Shown: piece by piece, positions 23,050 to 36,100 of the stretch
How the letters are laid out: each line of letters opens with the position of its first letter
Position numbering within the stretch: position 1 is the stretch's first letter
NCBI RefSeq assembly: GCF_021347895.1
Contig: NC_067113.1
Location: forward strand, 1,120,467-1,184,466
Source of the DNA: Acanthochromis polyacanthus
Taxonomy: Eukaryota > Chordata > Actinopteri > Pomacentridae
DNA: 64,000 nt
Reading direction: 5' to 3'
Made by a program: the position numbers and the translations under genes
The notes under the pieces: generated by a model
What the model saw: the letters and a program-made list of their open reading frames with translations, nothing else
Database searches by the model: none
What the model was told of the DNA's origin: nothing

Positions 23050-24015
23050 CACTTCCTCCAGGAGTTCGCGGGTGTTTTTTCGAAATTTTGGCCAAAAATA
23101 CAGGAATTTGCGGCAACTTTTTTAAAAAAATTGCTATATAAGTTGCAATGATTTAAACTTATTTGAGATGAAATTGTGGGAGACAGTGACAGTTGCTAAA
23201 AAGTTGCGTTTTTTTCAGTTTGTAGAACGTGTTTCAACACTGTAGTTGACAATATTTATTCTGAAATTAATTCCTTAATGCTCCAACCCATTCACACAAA
23301 AGCTGGCATACCATGGTGGGAAATTAGCAGCAGCCAGATACTGGTTTAACATGAAGTGGTTGGTAGATTTAAGGCACAAAATCATAATTTAATATGGAAT
23401 GAATCACATTTGGACATATCTGTCAGTGGCTTAAAAAGGTAATTTCCCTTCCTGGCACATACGTTTTCACACAAACACGCTCACGGTTCGTCAGTTAACA
23501 AGAAAAGCACTCAGAGATCAGTACTCCACCAACACTGTTTATTGCCTGACCTTGCGCTGAACACAGGCGTGTGTTATGCATGTTTACATACCGAATCGCG
23601 TGACCTAAATATGTAGCAGGTGGCAGGAATTGATGGGACTCAGAAACACCCCCACAATTTAATCAGTTGTTCCTGACATTTCAGTTCTGATACGTCCACA
23701 GTGGCAGATTTGTTGTAGGATCACAATCATGTGATCGTCAGCAGGCCGCTGAGGTACCGTTCACTTGTTGCCATGGTTACGGTGCCGCTATCAGATGCCG
23801 TGCCGCTTCCTCAATGGGAAATCCTTTACAAATCCGCTGCATCACTGCCAAAATCTAATCACTTGGTCCTTGTGCCATTTCTGACCTTCCCTGAAAACTT
23901 CATCCAAATCCCTGAGTCTGTTTTTGAGTAATAATGGTAACAGAGGAATGATTTATATATGCCGATTGTCACATAACTCTGTCGTGTTCTTTGGTGGAAT
24001 AATTAATCTAACTTC
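23050..24015 (-). repeat. Unclassified dispersed repeat, inverted copy 2
   Basis: The reverse complement matches copy 1 (1-965) almost from end to end, including aacaagtgaacg..., the palindrome (23719-23736) and the terminal block gttagattaattattccacc. Small substitutions and indels separate the two. The two long copies lie in opposite orientation 22 kb apart. Confidence 0.8.
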
Positions 24016-25467
24016 CCTTCACTCTTTCAGTGCTCCAACAGATCTGGATGCAACAGTTTCCATCACGGTGATTTGTCTGGTCTGTGGTCCACTCGTTTCA
24101 GCCGTTCTCCTAATATGTTTCATGGTAGACAAATGTGCACCAATCGATGATTTTTTTTTTCTTTTTTGTATTCTACCACAATATGCACGGGTGTAAAACA
24201 GTTTACTTCTGCTTTGGTGAAGAACATCAGGGAATTAATTGTTTTGCTCGATCTTCAGCAGTAAATTTGGTTGGTAAATGAGAGACATTAGAATGGGACA
24301 TGTCTGCATCTTCAAACCAAAAACAAAGAAGTGAATTTGGTGACGTACACATTTTTTTGTTCTAACTGAAGTCCTTATTTTGAGAGCAGCAATTAACATG
24401 AAAAACTTGGTCTTGCAGTTCATTTCAGATTTTGAAAAAGGTTAAAAATACATCAAAATACCGCCAGTATTTTCACACATTCGTGAATTCATAAAGTAGT
24501 CTTGAATTCCAACATCTACTTTACTGATGTTCAAATGAAAGATAAATACATATGTTGTACTCACTGTTGCAGCACTGTATAATGATTTAACTTGGCATCT
24601 TTTATTCTGGTTAGACACTATGAAAACTAATGGGACCCTTCGAAAATCAAGTACAGGTGAGGCCATCACAGTGGAAAGGGGTCAGAGCAAGCAAGCCACC
24701 TTGTGGATTTAAACCATTAACTAATCCACATTTCTCCACATTTGGTCTGACCTTAAACCTGCACCATCTAGTCTATTGTGACAAGCAATCCATCTCCTAA
24801 CAAGACAACAGCACTGTCATTCTGATTCAGGCTGGCTCTGTGATAATGGCTCCTTTTTATTTCCCAATAAATCTTGCTCAGAACTGAGATATGAAGAGGT
24901 CACAACACCACAACTTTATTTCCTTCTTTACTCTTCTCCTGGGAGTTGGCGTTCGTGGGTGTACAAGATAGGTCGAGGGGCTATCTGCTGCAACAATGCA
25001 AACTTGCAGCAGCCAACAGAATCCTTTCTGTCTGCCAGCCAGACTCTAGAAGGAATTCCAGTAGAGGAACTGGTTGGCCCATCTGCTTGGTTTACACATA
25101 GTTTACATTCTGCAGCGCACAGTGGCTGAGCAGACTCTGAGAAGGAGCTATAGAAACCATCATTTTGTTCAAGCCTGTTAAGAAGTACTGACACATTTAC
25201 AAAAACACACCGTTAGACCAAAACATTATGAACACTCTTGATCTTGCTCATCCTCTGCATGCTGCTGAAACAACTCCGACCTACTGAATCTTAAATTCTA
25301 CAATAGGAATGCAACAAAAAATCCACACTGTTGATAAAAGTCAGTGGCCAAAATAGTCTCACTTGTCCACAGGGCTGGCCAGTTACCATGTAAAGCCCCA
25401 TAAAGAGTTTGCCTGTGTCTCTGCACTGGGCCCTCCCAGTGTGCTAGTCATTTGAGCATGAATATAT
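24016..25467. other. Gene-free stretch
   Basis: A poly-T run lies at about 24150-24160. At 25205-25240, cacaccgttagaccaaaac and attatgaacac resemble a worn terminus of the Tc1/mariner family seen at 6945-7184. No gene is recognised. Confidence 0.4.
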
Positions 25468-25540
25468 AGTATCTCACAAAAGTGAGTACACTCCTCACAT
25501 TTTTGCAGATATTTAATTCTATCTATTCATGGGCAGCAGC
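25468..25540. mobile_element. Solo terminus of the Tc1-like family at 38669-40287
   Basis: Here gtatctcacaaaagtgagta and then ctcacatttttgcagatatt closely match the end of the element at 38669. No transposase or opposite end is nearby, so this is a relic terminus. Confidence 0.7.
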
Positions 25541-26353
25541 TTCTAGCCATATTTAAAGGTACAGACACTGAAACGGCCCGTTCAGAGCAGGGCTAAAACC
25601 AAGAGTTACACAAGCATGTTAAAATGAATTGTTTTGCCTTGGCTTCAGCTGAAAATCAAAAGACACATTCTGGGGTCAGAATGCTATAACCCTTTCACCT
25701 GACCTCATTAATACAATTCACACAACTGCAATGTCTATTGCTGCCTATTGACTGTACATGTGAAAGCGGAACATTTTTTTAATTGTTGTTTTTTATACTG
25801 GTTTACTTACTTAATTGTCTCACTATCAACACATATACTTTCACTTTTTAATATTGTTCATTTCTATTTTTAATTGATGCAATGTGCTGTCTTTGGTCAC
25901 TACTGGGTCAGCACTCGTATGTACTGTACACTGAAAATGAAGGTTCTCCCTTAACAAAGTTTCCCAAACCTGAGAATATTTCACTGGTATGTGGAAGAAC
26001 TTGGGTCCTCTTGAGGTCTCATTACTTTACCTTCTGTGGCTCATGAATGTCCTGAGTAAACTTGTTGGTTATTTGGTCGGTTATTGCTGAAATACCAGGT
26101 CTGGACCAACACTGCGTCCTGCCACGGCACACCCTAATTTTTCCCAAAGGTGAGTACAGTCTGCTATACTGTGTAGCAGGCGTGACAGGTTTACAGTTAA
26201 AAAACAACAACAAAAAAAACAGATCAAACTAGAGGCAAGATGTAATAACTCAGTATCATTTATCACTGAATAATTACAACAAATGAATGTAACTGATCAG
26301 ATGTCTCCTTACTCCCACTGCAGTCTATTCCATAGTCCATTCATTTCATCAGC

Positions 26354-26388
<35 letters not shown>

Positions 26389-27299
26389 TAATCAGTTTCC
26401 TGCAGCTAGTACCCATCAGGTGACTACTAGTCTCACAAATATGCAAATATAGTTATACTTCATTTCTCTCTCTGAGAGGCAGCGGGATACTGGGAGAAAC
26501 AAAAACAGATGAGCTAATTAGCAGCTTCATCATGGCTGCTCTCTGGTGGTCTGTATTTACCCCTGTCTCTGGATGTCACAGCTCTACAGGGGAGGAAAGT
26601 ACAAGCATGTTCTTTATTAGCTCTTTAACAGCTAGACATGGGTGGCATTTTAGAGCCAGTCCTGCCTGTCAGGATATGGTTCCCCAGTCCAAACACAGCT
26701 ATCAGAATGCTGAATGTCAACACAGTAGGACCTAAACAAATACACAAACATCAGTAGATTTTTAAGACAATTATGGGTAATTGCTATGATAATAAGGAAG
26801 AACTTTGGTTTCTTAAGATGATCTTACATCAGCATGCATAGCAAATGTTATCTGAAGTTATCATACTATTCAAGAGTACAAACACAAGCCAGCATGGACA
26901 TCCTCCACCTACTGTAGGCCGTTATCACGTCATTCAGTGGTGCTGAAGCCGTGATTTTGCTCTCACAAAGAGAAACTAAGGTGACCATTCGGAGATGGGA
27001 GGGGTTAGTAGTGACATACGTCAGGAGATTGGAGCTCAAGTCTCAGCTGTCTCAGACCATACATAGCATCTTTTTTTTTTTTTATTTACCTGAGTCTCAT
27101 TTTAAAATTCCTTTTCACTTGCTGATTTTCACTCAGATGTTTATGTTTTAAGTTGGTGTTTGATATTTTGAATTCATTTTTTGTAGACTTTCCACAATTT
27201 TATAATAAAACTATTAAGTTAGGTTTTAAAAAGTATCACAATTTGGCTATAAATATATTCTATCGCTAATTTTACTACATGTTGCAAAGTTCCACTTTT
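25541..27299. other. Gene-free stretch with a microsatellite
   Basis: A (GT)n run occupies 26358-26387, and a poly-T run lies at about 27070-27083. Other ORFs have no recognised domain. Confidence 0.5.
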
Positions 27300-28380
27300 T
27301 AAAGAAAAATAATAATAAACTATATTTATATAGCACCCATAAGAACAGTAGTGACAAGGCGCATTGACAGTCAAAACATGCAGACACAATCAAGCAAGAC
27401 ACAAGAAGAACAGACAATTAAAATCCATCCATCCATCCTCTATACACCGCTCAATCCTCATTAGAGTCGCGGGGGGTGCTGGAGTCTATCCCAGCTGACT
27501 CGGGTGAAGGCAGGGGACACCCTGGACAGGTCACCAGTCTGTCACAGGGCTACATATACAGACAAACAATCACACTCACATTCACACCTACAGACAATTT
27601 AGAGTAACCAATTAACCTCAGAATATTTTTGGACTGTGGGAGGAAGCCGGAGTACCCGGAGAAAACCCACGCATGCACAGGGAGAACATGCAAACTCCAT
27701 GCAGAAAGATCCCAGGCCCAGGCCGGGATTTGAACCGGGGATCTTCTTGCTGAAAGGCAAAAGTGCTAACCACTACACATTGTGCAGCCCAGAAAATTAA
27801 AATAAATAGTAAAAATGGTAATAATAAGGTAAGTGAATAATTAGGTAGATTGAGACACATATCAAACAAAAGAAAAGTGAAGAATAAGACTGAAGATTGA
27901 AAAGTTAGAAATTTAAAAATCAAAAATTAGAGAATTCAAGATGACATGAAACCAAAGAACTTGGCAGCTAAAATTAAAATAAAGCAAGCAAGAATGTATA
28001 AAATAAACATGTACATAAATACAGAATAGAACACTAAAACTAATTAAAGCTAAAAGTAAACTTCACATAAAAGCATGTCTATAAAAGTGGGTCTGAAGAA
28101 GTGATTTAACAGACATTACTGACTCTGCAGGTTTTATCTCCTCAGGCAGGTCATTTTGTACATTTTCATCGAGACCCCTCCACTGGAGATGGTACATGAA
28201 CTCATTAATGTGACCAGCAGAGGTCATGTACATAATCCAGAATGTTTTGTGTTTATCAACAAATTGTATGTATGATAGCATGCCTTCTGGCCTACAAGAT
28301 GGTAGAGGAGGTATGCAGTGGCCCCTGTGTTTTGGAAAGGTATGTGGTGATACCGGCCATTTATGGGGTGACAACTGCAC
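27300..28380 (-). mobile_element. Degenerate LINE 3' region with a nested SINE
   Basis: On the minus strand the segment ends with tgctatataaatatag-like sequence, a usual LINE tail. The reading frame at 28063-28380 ends LPEEIKPAESVMSVKSLLQTH, resembling the last residues of an L2-type ORF2. A SINE lies inside at 27425-27794. Identification rests on the tail and this weak frame. Confidence 0.4.
27425..27794 (-). repeat. SINE-like repeat with 9-bp target duplication
   Basis: This is a well-kept copy of the family at 16637-17002, reversed, with the (atcc)n tail on the left. The 9-mer aattaaaat occurs at 27416-27424 and 27795-27803, as expected for target-primed insertion. The B box is intact on the minus strand (ggttcaaatcc). 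Confidence 0.8.
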
Positions 28381-29199
28381 CCAACCATAACTGTCTGTAG
28401 GAAAATAGATATTGCACTAGCTAGTAAGTTGACGTTAACATTGATGGTAATCCCACCTTCAACACGGCTGTGACTCAGAGCCTAATCATTCAGGTGAATC
28501 ATTTCTGTAAGTATAAAAAGAAGGAATGAGACAATTGCAGTCATTTTGGAACACTGTTATCACTAAAAATGAAATGACCACATAAGTCAAGGTGATACAG
28601 GTGTCAAAGCAAAACATATGTCAGCCATGATGATTGATTATTTCATCTTGTGTACTGTATCATAGTTAGAGCCAAACAAAAAGATTGTTTTCCAGCTTCC
28701 TCAACATGCTCTGTGAAATAAACCAGCAGGAGCACAGAACGTTCTCCACACAGAACAGGATAAAGCAAAAGACAACCCATAGAGATAACACAGTATTCCA
28801 AAATCATAGTAGTTTTCTTGGTGCAAACCTATGGACAGATCCACAGTCATTTGTTTCTTGTTTTCTTAGGCTTTTCCGTCAAAACCAAGGTAGCCACTAT
28901 CATAAACATGACTTCAGATGCCACAAGTTGTTTACATTCTTGTTTCTGGTAATTGGTCACTGCAACATCCTTCACAATGGCATTATACAGGATGTGAAAG
29001 ATAGGAAGTTATAACTGGTTGGAGACCAATCAGTCATGTCTTTTGGCCAAGCCAGAGCAAAAATTTATGACTCGACCATCATGGAATTTGACACAGTGAC
29101 CATCTTGCCAGTCTGAACCACTCTTAAACTATGTCGCACAATTTCCCAGTGCAGTGATGGATTACTGGAAATACTTTATGTACATTTTCCCCCTTTCGT
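28381..29199. other. Gene-free stretch
   Basis: ORFs here have no recognised domain. Confidence 0.45.
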
Positions 29200-29985
29200 C
29201 TTCAAATGAAGTTGGTTACATAGTTTGGAACAACTGTTCATTTGACTCCCTGTGCTGCCCTTAGGCTACACTATCAGGGAATATTGCACAAACTTTCATT
29301 GCTGTTCAAATGACACCCAGCCTTATTTATCTACAAGATCAGATGAAACTATTCCTCAAACTTCAAGCATGCCTTAAACACTTGAAAAGCCTGGATCACC
29401 TGCAGTTTTACCTCATTTCCTCACTGAATTTGGATTTTGAAATCTTAGAAACACACTAGCAGACCAAATAGTTACTCTGGATAGTAGTTCAAACATAAAA
29501 CAGGTGTCGAGGACGGCCTTCTTTCACTTCCACAATAATGTCAAAACTAGGAAATATCTCGTCTCAGAGGTGGACAACTATAATTCTCTATATGAATATA
29601 TTTCATTGACTCTTCAAAGTGCTTCCAGTTTATTCAAAATGCTGCAGTCAGAGTTCTGACAGCAACCACCAAGCAGGATCACATTTTTATATTAGCTTCT
29701 CATCACTGGCTCCCTGTAAATCAACAATAGACTTTCTAATCCTTCTCCTCACATGTTGAGTCCTGAAAGACCAAGCTCCATCTCATCTTTAAGACCTCGC
29801 AGTACCATGTCTTCCCAGGAGAACACTTCACTCTGAGTGTGGAGGCTTTTCTGTGATTCCTAGTGTTACCAAAAGCAAAACGGGAGGCACATTGGACTAT
29901 CAAGTTCCTTTATTGTGGGTTCAGGAGGCAGACATCATCTCTGCTTTTAGGACTACATCAAAAGTTGACATCCCTTAGTTATGTG
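29200..29985 (+). mobile_element. L2-like LINE fossil
   Basis: The segment aligns in order with 34780-35670 of the open LINE downstream. Shared strings include caaatagttactctggat, caaaatgctgc, cttctcatcactggct-like sequence and aggaggcagacatc. Many indels destroy the frame. Motifs correspond to the region after the YADD box. Confidence 0.7.
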
Positions 29986-30452
29986 ATTACAGTTCTCTCA
30001 TGTACTCTTGTCTCTTTCACTCTACTCACATTTATATGCCTCCATTGCATGACATTAATATTGTGCCTTCTCTCTTCCATAGTTTGTGTCTGGAATTTTC
30101 TGATCCGCAGTTACTGTTCCTACAAATGTGGTGTCACCCTAATGTGGCCTTGAAAACATGAGCTCAGTTAATTGAAACTAACTGCTGGTACCAAGCACGC
30201 TTTCAGTTCCTGCTGAAAACACAAGTTCATTACACACAAGCATCCCCACATCACCTGACCATGTATGAGAAAAAACCAGAGGACATGTAGCCAGTGACAG
30301 GTATCAAGGTCAGCCATACAGCTGCAGACTACAGAGACATGCATACATGCAGGAGGGGAAGGAATGACCTTGCTGTGCTGCTGATGGAATCAGGAAGGCA
30401 ATATATCACCTCTAAACAAAAGCTGCTCAAACCATATTTAGGCATCCTCCAG

Positions 30453-30454
<2 letters not shown>
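29986..30454. other. Gene-free stretch
   Basis: No feature is recognised. Confidence 0.4.
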
Positions 30455-30492
<38 letters not shown>

Positions 30493-30513
30493 ACAGACAC
30501 AGACACACACACT

Positions 30514-30553
<40 letters not shown>

Positions 30554-30574
30554 TGCACACACGCACACACACAC
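30455..30574. repeat. Interrupted (CA)n microsatellite
   Basis: About 120 bp of CA repeats with interruptions (CAGA, CGCG, TGCA). The long ORFs on both strands here are artefacts. Confidence 0.95.
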
Positions 30575-31383
30575 GGTTTTCCAGCTCGGAGTGGTTCCCA
30601 ATAAACTGATGTCAGTTTTGAAAACAGATTAAGCTTGTCCTCGTCTTTGTTCTCGTCCTTGTGTCTCTCCACAGGGAACCAGGAGGCACATCAGCCAATG
30701 AGGAGAGAGGAGGAAGGTGTTTTCTTCTCACATCTGTGTGTGTCATCTCAGGTTATGTTTTCAGTGCTCTGCAGAGGACCTGGCTGATGCATTAACATAT
30801 TAATGGGAATATACTGTTGTATTTGTACAGGTGAAGACAAAAATCGTTTTGGTGCCTGTAGCCTAAAACCAGACAAGCTTATTTGTAATATTGAAACTGA
30901 GCTAATGTTCAACACTGATGCCAGAGGAGATTTTTGCCAGCAAGGCAGAGATAGCAAGCTCTCTGTAGCTTCAGGAGACCAGGATGCAGTGCACATACCA
31001 GACTTCTTGTCTTTTCAGTATTTTACTCTGATGGGATAATGTAACAATCTGACATGATTTGCTCTCTCTGAGGGTTATCCACAAAAGCTCCAGAACAACA
31101 TTAGACACAGAACACACACAGAGATCTACAGAGACCAAAAATGGTTGTAAACCCCATCACAATACATCAGTACATAAAAAAGGATCACCCAAGTGATTGG
31201 GATTCATCCTCTATTGGGACCAGGAATGTCTGTGCAGAAAATAATGCCAAATCATTCAGGGGTTGTCAGTACCATTCACTCAGAACCAACAAGAGCATTT
31301 TTTATAGTGGCAGAAAAGAAACAGGCAGAGGACCAAAGTCACCTAAGTTAATATGATTCATCCTCTGGAGATGCAGGGAATGT
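30575..31383. other. Gene-free stretch
   Basis: No feature is recognised. Confidence 0.4.
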
Positions 31384-31984
31384 GTCAGGCTGGCAGCTGC
31401 CAGCTCTGGCTCGTGCTCTCTCTCTCTCCCTCCCGTTTCCTTCTCTCCCTCCCTAGGTGCTAATTGCAGTGGCAGGTGTTCCTCGTTCAGTCATCAGGAG
31501 CAGGTGGAAGCTCGTCCAATCAAGCCTCCTTCCCTCACATTATAACCAGACACCACACACCTGTCAGTGCTAAATTGTCACACGAACTGTAACCATCACT
31601 TGTGTCTCACTGCTTAGTTAAAGTACGATTTCTGCCATTAGTGACTGACTGTCCTCCTCTGCTTCAGGTTTGGATTCACCTGCTTCATCTGGTTCCACCT
31701 GGATTCTCTGCCACCGCAGCCGCTTCCTAGGATAACTCACCTGAGTTGATTCCCTCCTGCCTGGCCATCCTCCATACCGACCGGCCGCTGCCTTTTCCCT
31801 GGAATCCCTTTTTTCTTTTTTTTTTTCCCCTGGAATCCCTACCTGCAACGCCAGAGCCCAGTCCGAGCATTCTCCAGATAGAGTTTTCGTTTGTGGTCCT
31901 TAGTTGTAGCCTTACTTCTGTGCTAGAGTTTTATAGAAGCCTTTCTTAGTTACTAGTTTTGTCAGAGTTTGCTTCGCTTCAGCT
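31384..31984 (+). repeat. Pyrimidine-rich, LTR-like segment
   Basis: It starts tgtcaggctggcagctgcc and has the composition and order of fish retrotransposon LTRs: a CT tract, a TATA-like acattataacc and then Cys/Pro-codon-like pyrimidine blocks. No matching 3' end or target duplication was found. It may be a truncated solo LTR or simply biased sequence. Confidence 0.3.
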
Positions 31985-33061
31985 TCAGTGATTGCAAGGA
32001 ATGATTGTCTGTTCCTACGTTTTACAAGCACAAGAACATGTTGCTCAGCGATAAACAAGCCGCAAAAAATATCCACAACCAGCAGAATGAGTCACCTTAT
32101 GTTACCATTCGCACCTGCACAAACTGCATCAGCAGCACACCAGAACAGAAGATATTTATGGGTGACCACAGTTTCTCCTGCACAAAGTGAAAGTTGTTTG
32201 TCACACCTCTGAAGATGAATGAAACTCAGCACTTTCTGCACACGATGCCCTTAGCATAACACTTCTGTTCGAATTAAGAGAAACCACTTGTACTGTAGAC
32301 AGGGATGAAATCAGGAATGTTCTCTGGTCTTAAAACCCAATATTTTCCTGTTGACTTTATTATGTCCATCTCTTTATTATTATAAGAGCAATGCCTGTTT
32401 AGTTGCAGAAGAAGGCCAACACACACACACACAGTCAGAGAAGCAACAATTTCACTCGCAGCATGCACTGGGTCTGAGCACCCAGACCTGAGCACCAAAC
32501 CCACTACAAAGAAAAAATACAGGATAGCGTTACATGATACAAAACAAAACAGAAAATCAGAAGTGACTGTCTTACCTGGTGAGGAGGTGTAATGGAGTTG
32601 TTTAGATGGACATGGAAAGAAAAGAGAGGACGAGAATCTGTTAATTACTGTTCTGCAAAATACTGCACAAAAAGACATGGAGTTCTTCAGTATATTTCAT
32701 GTCAGGTGTGGAACAACAATAACATGTTTCACCCCTGAACATTTCATAACATTACAATAATCAGTAAGATACGACACAATATGCAAACAACTTTTCTTGC
32801 GCTCATCAACACATCATGACACAGTGGTAATCTCCTGGCATACAACACTGTGTAGCATCCTTACAATCATTCATATTTTAAAACATGTAAAAAGAATCAA
32901 TGTTAATCAAAACAATTAAAACCAGAAAGACCAAGAAAACTGATAAAAGTAGTCAAACAGGAATATTACCCTTTGTACCAGAATGCTGCACGATCAGCAG
33001 TATTGACAACTACAGTTTCTATGAAAATTATTCATTGCTTTCAGAGACGAAGTACTTATTT
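31985..33061. other. Gene-free stretch
   Basis: Apart from 32568-32655, which resembles 1303-1395 including the minus-strand CCAG|GTAAGAC, nothing is recognised. Repetition of this short block suggests a low-copy repeat. Confidence 0.4.
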
Positions 33062-33180
33062 CAATCAATCAATCTTTATTTATAAAGCCCTTTTCATGCC
33101 AGGGAGCAGCTCAAAGTGCTTTACATAAAAACAACAAACAACAAAAAACAATTAAAAGCACTTAATACAGGAGATAACAC
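33062..33180 (-). repeat. LINE 3' tail fragment
   Basis: The minus strand ends ataaagattgattgattg after an aaagcactttgag-like box, the standard tail of L2/Maui-like fish LINEs. It abuts the 5'-truncated LINE on the plus strand. Confidence 0.6.
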
Positions 33181-36100
33181 AGTATTCCAGACTTTTTATC
33201 TGAATTAGTGCTCAGTTCAGACAAAGTTATTATTGTGGGTGACTTTAACATTCATGTTGACATAGACAGCGACAGCCTTACAACAGCTTTTAATTCATTA
33301 TTAGACTCAATTGGGTTTTCTCAACATGTAAATAAACCAACTCATAGTTTTAATCACACTCTTGACCTTGTCCTGACTTATGGCATAGAAATTGAAGAGT
33401 TAACAGTATTTCCCCAGAACTCTCTTCTTTCTGACCATTTTATGATAACATTTCAATTTAAAGTAAAGGATTGTTTAGCAGCTGAGAACAAATATCATTA
33501 CAGTAGGTGTTTGTCTGACAATTCAGTATCTAAATTTAAGGAAATAATACCCTCACTGTTTACTTCAGCAACATTTACTGATAAATCAGAAGGCAAATAT
33601 TATTATTTTACCCCCACAGAAGTGGATTATTATGCTAATAATGCGTCAGCCTCACTGCGTACAACTCTTGATAGTGTTGCACCTGTAAAAAAGAAAGTTA
33701 TATCTCAGAGAAGACTTGCTCCTTGGTATAATTCCCAGCTGCGGACTTTAAAGCAGGCATCCCGAAAGCTGGAAAGAAAATGGTATTCCACTAATTCAGA
33801 GGAAGTGTATGTGGCTTGGAAAAATAGTCTAGTAATCTATAAAAAAGCTCTTCGTAATGCCAGGACAACTTATTATTCATCTTTAATAGATGAGAACAAG
33901 AACAACCCTAGGTTTCTCTTTAGCACTGTAGCCAGGCTGACAAAGGGTCAGAGCTCTGTTGAACCTTGTATTCCTTTAGCTTTAACCAGTAATGACTTCA
34001 TGAGCTTCTTTACACATAAAATAGTTATGATTAGAGATAAAATTAATCTGGCCCTTCCTACAAATGTCACAGATGCTTTTGAATTGGCTGTTAGACCTGA
34101 TGAATCTTTAGAATTCTTCACTCCTATATGTCTCTCTGAACTAATTTCAACAGTTTCTACATCCAAACCATCAACATGTCTTTTAGATCCTATCCCAACT
34201 AGACTCTTCAAGGAGATTTTACCTTTAATTAATTCTTCAATGTTAGATCTGATTAATCTCTCTCTAGTAACAGGCTATGTACCACAGGCTTTTAAGGTTG
34301 CTGTCATCAAACCTTTGCTTAAAAAGCTCACTTTAGATCCAGATGTGTTAGCTAACTATAGACCGATATCCAACCTACCATTTCTCTCTAAAATTCTGGA
34401 AAGAACAGTTGCAAATCAATTATGTGAACACTTACAAAGGAATAATTTGTTTGAAGTGTTTCAGTCAGGCTTTAGAGTGCATCATAGCACAGAAACAGCT
34501 CTAGTGAAAGTTACTAATGACCTTCTCATAGCATCAGATAATGGACTAGTCTCTATACTTGTTTTGTTAGATCTTAGTGCAGTGTTTGACACAATCGACC
34601 ACAAAATTTTATTACAGCGTCTAGAACATTCAATTGGCATTAAAGGGACAGCACTGGATTGGTTTAAATCCTACTTATCAGATAGGTTCCAGTTTGTGCA
34701 TGTCAACAATAACTCTTCTGAGCATACTAAAGTTAATCATGGAGTTCCTCAGGGTTCTGTCTTAGGACCGATACTTTTCACATTATACATGCTTCCTTTA
34801 GGCAATATTATTAGGAAGCATTGTATTAACTTCCATTGTTATGCAGATGACACACAATTGTATTTATCTATGAAGCCAGATGAAACTGATCAGTTAGCTA
34901 GACTGCAAGATTGTCTTAAGGACATTAAAACCTGGATGACTTTTAACTTCCTACTGCTTAATTCAGACAAAACTGAAGTCATTGTATTTGGCCCCAAACA
35001 TCTTAGAAACTCGCTTTCAAAGCAAATAGTTACTCTGGATGGCATCACATTGGCCTCCAGTACTACTGTGAGGAATCTTGGAGTTATTTTTGACCAGGAC
35101 ATGTCCGTTAACTCACACATAAAGCAAGTCTGTAGGACTTCCTTTTTTCACCTGCGTAATATTGTAAAAATCAGGAACATTCTGTCTCAGAGTGATGCAG
35201 AAAAATTAGTTCATGCTTTTGTTACTTCCAGGCTTGACTATTGCAATTCCTTATTATCGGGTTGTCCAAATAGCTCTCTCAAACATCTACAGTTGATCCA
35301 AAACGCTGCTGCGAGAGTACTGACAGGAGTTAGCAAAAGAGACCATATTTCCCCTATACTTGCTTCTCTTCACTGGCTTCCTGTTAAATCCAGAATAGAA
35401 TTTAAAATCCTTCTTCGGACATATAAAGCTCTTAATAACCAATCTCCATCATATCTTAAAGATCTGATAGTACCTTATTATCCTAGTAGAACTCTTCGCT
35501 CTCAAACTGCAGGCTTACTTGTTGTTCCTAGAATTTCTAAAAGTAGAATGGGAGGCAGAGCCTTCAGTTATCAGGCGCCTCTCCTGTGGAACCTGCTCCC
35601 AGTTTGGGTTCGGGAGGCAGACACCCTCTCTATTTTTAAGACCAGGCTTAAAACGTTCCTTTTTGACAAATCTTATAGTTGGGGCTGACTGGGTGACCCA
35701 CAGGGGTTCGGCTTGTGTCTTCATTTGCACAGCTGACTCCCTCTTGGACGTCCCTTCATTCTGCCTCTAGTCATGCTGCTATAGGCCTAGGCTGCTGGGG
35801 GACTTTTCTTGACGCACTGAGCCCTTCTCTATCTACCTTTACATTTAATATGTATACCGTTATTGCAGTACATTCACTCTGTTTCCCCCTGTGCTATTTC
35901 TCCGAGTGTCCCTGGTCCCAAGCTGGATGCTTCAGATCTGCGGTCGATGTTCCACCAGCTGGTCCAGTCTCCATCGTGTCCACTGTGGGATGCTGCTGCT
36001 GACCTTCCTCCGGCCCTCTGCTTCCAACTCCCTTTTTCCACCAGTCAACTCTGCATTGCCTTCACTATACTGTTATGCTAACTTACATACTGTTTGAATT

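Noticed and set aside
27618..27923. 101-codon minus-strand ORF, and the related frames at 2582-2890 and 53790-53996
   Set aside because: All three share the same peptide because they cross copies of the same SINE-like repeat, not because of a gene family.
28783..33189. Identical 18-mer agataacacagtattcca at 28783-28800 and 33172-33189
   Set aside because: Flanks do not match beyond the 18-mer, and a chance match of this length among all pairs in the window is not very unlikely.
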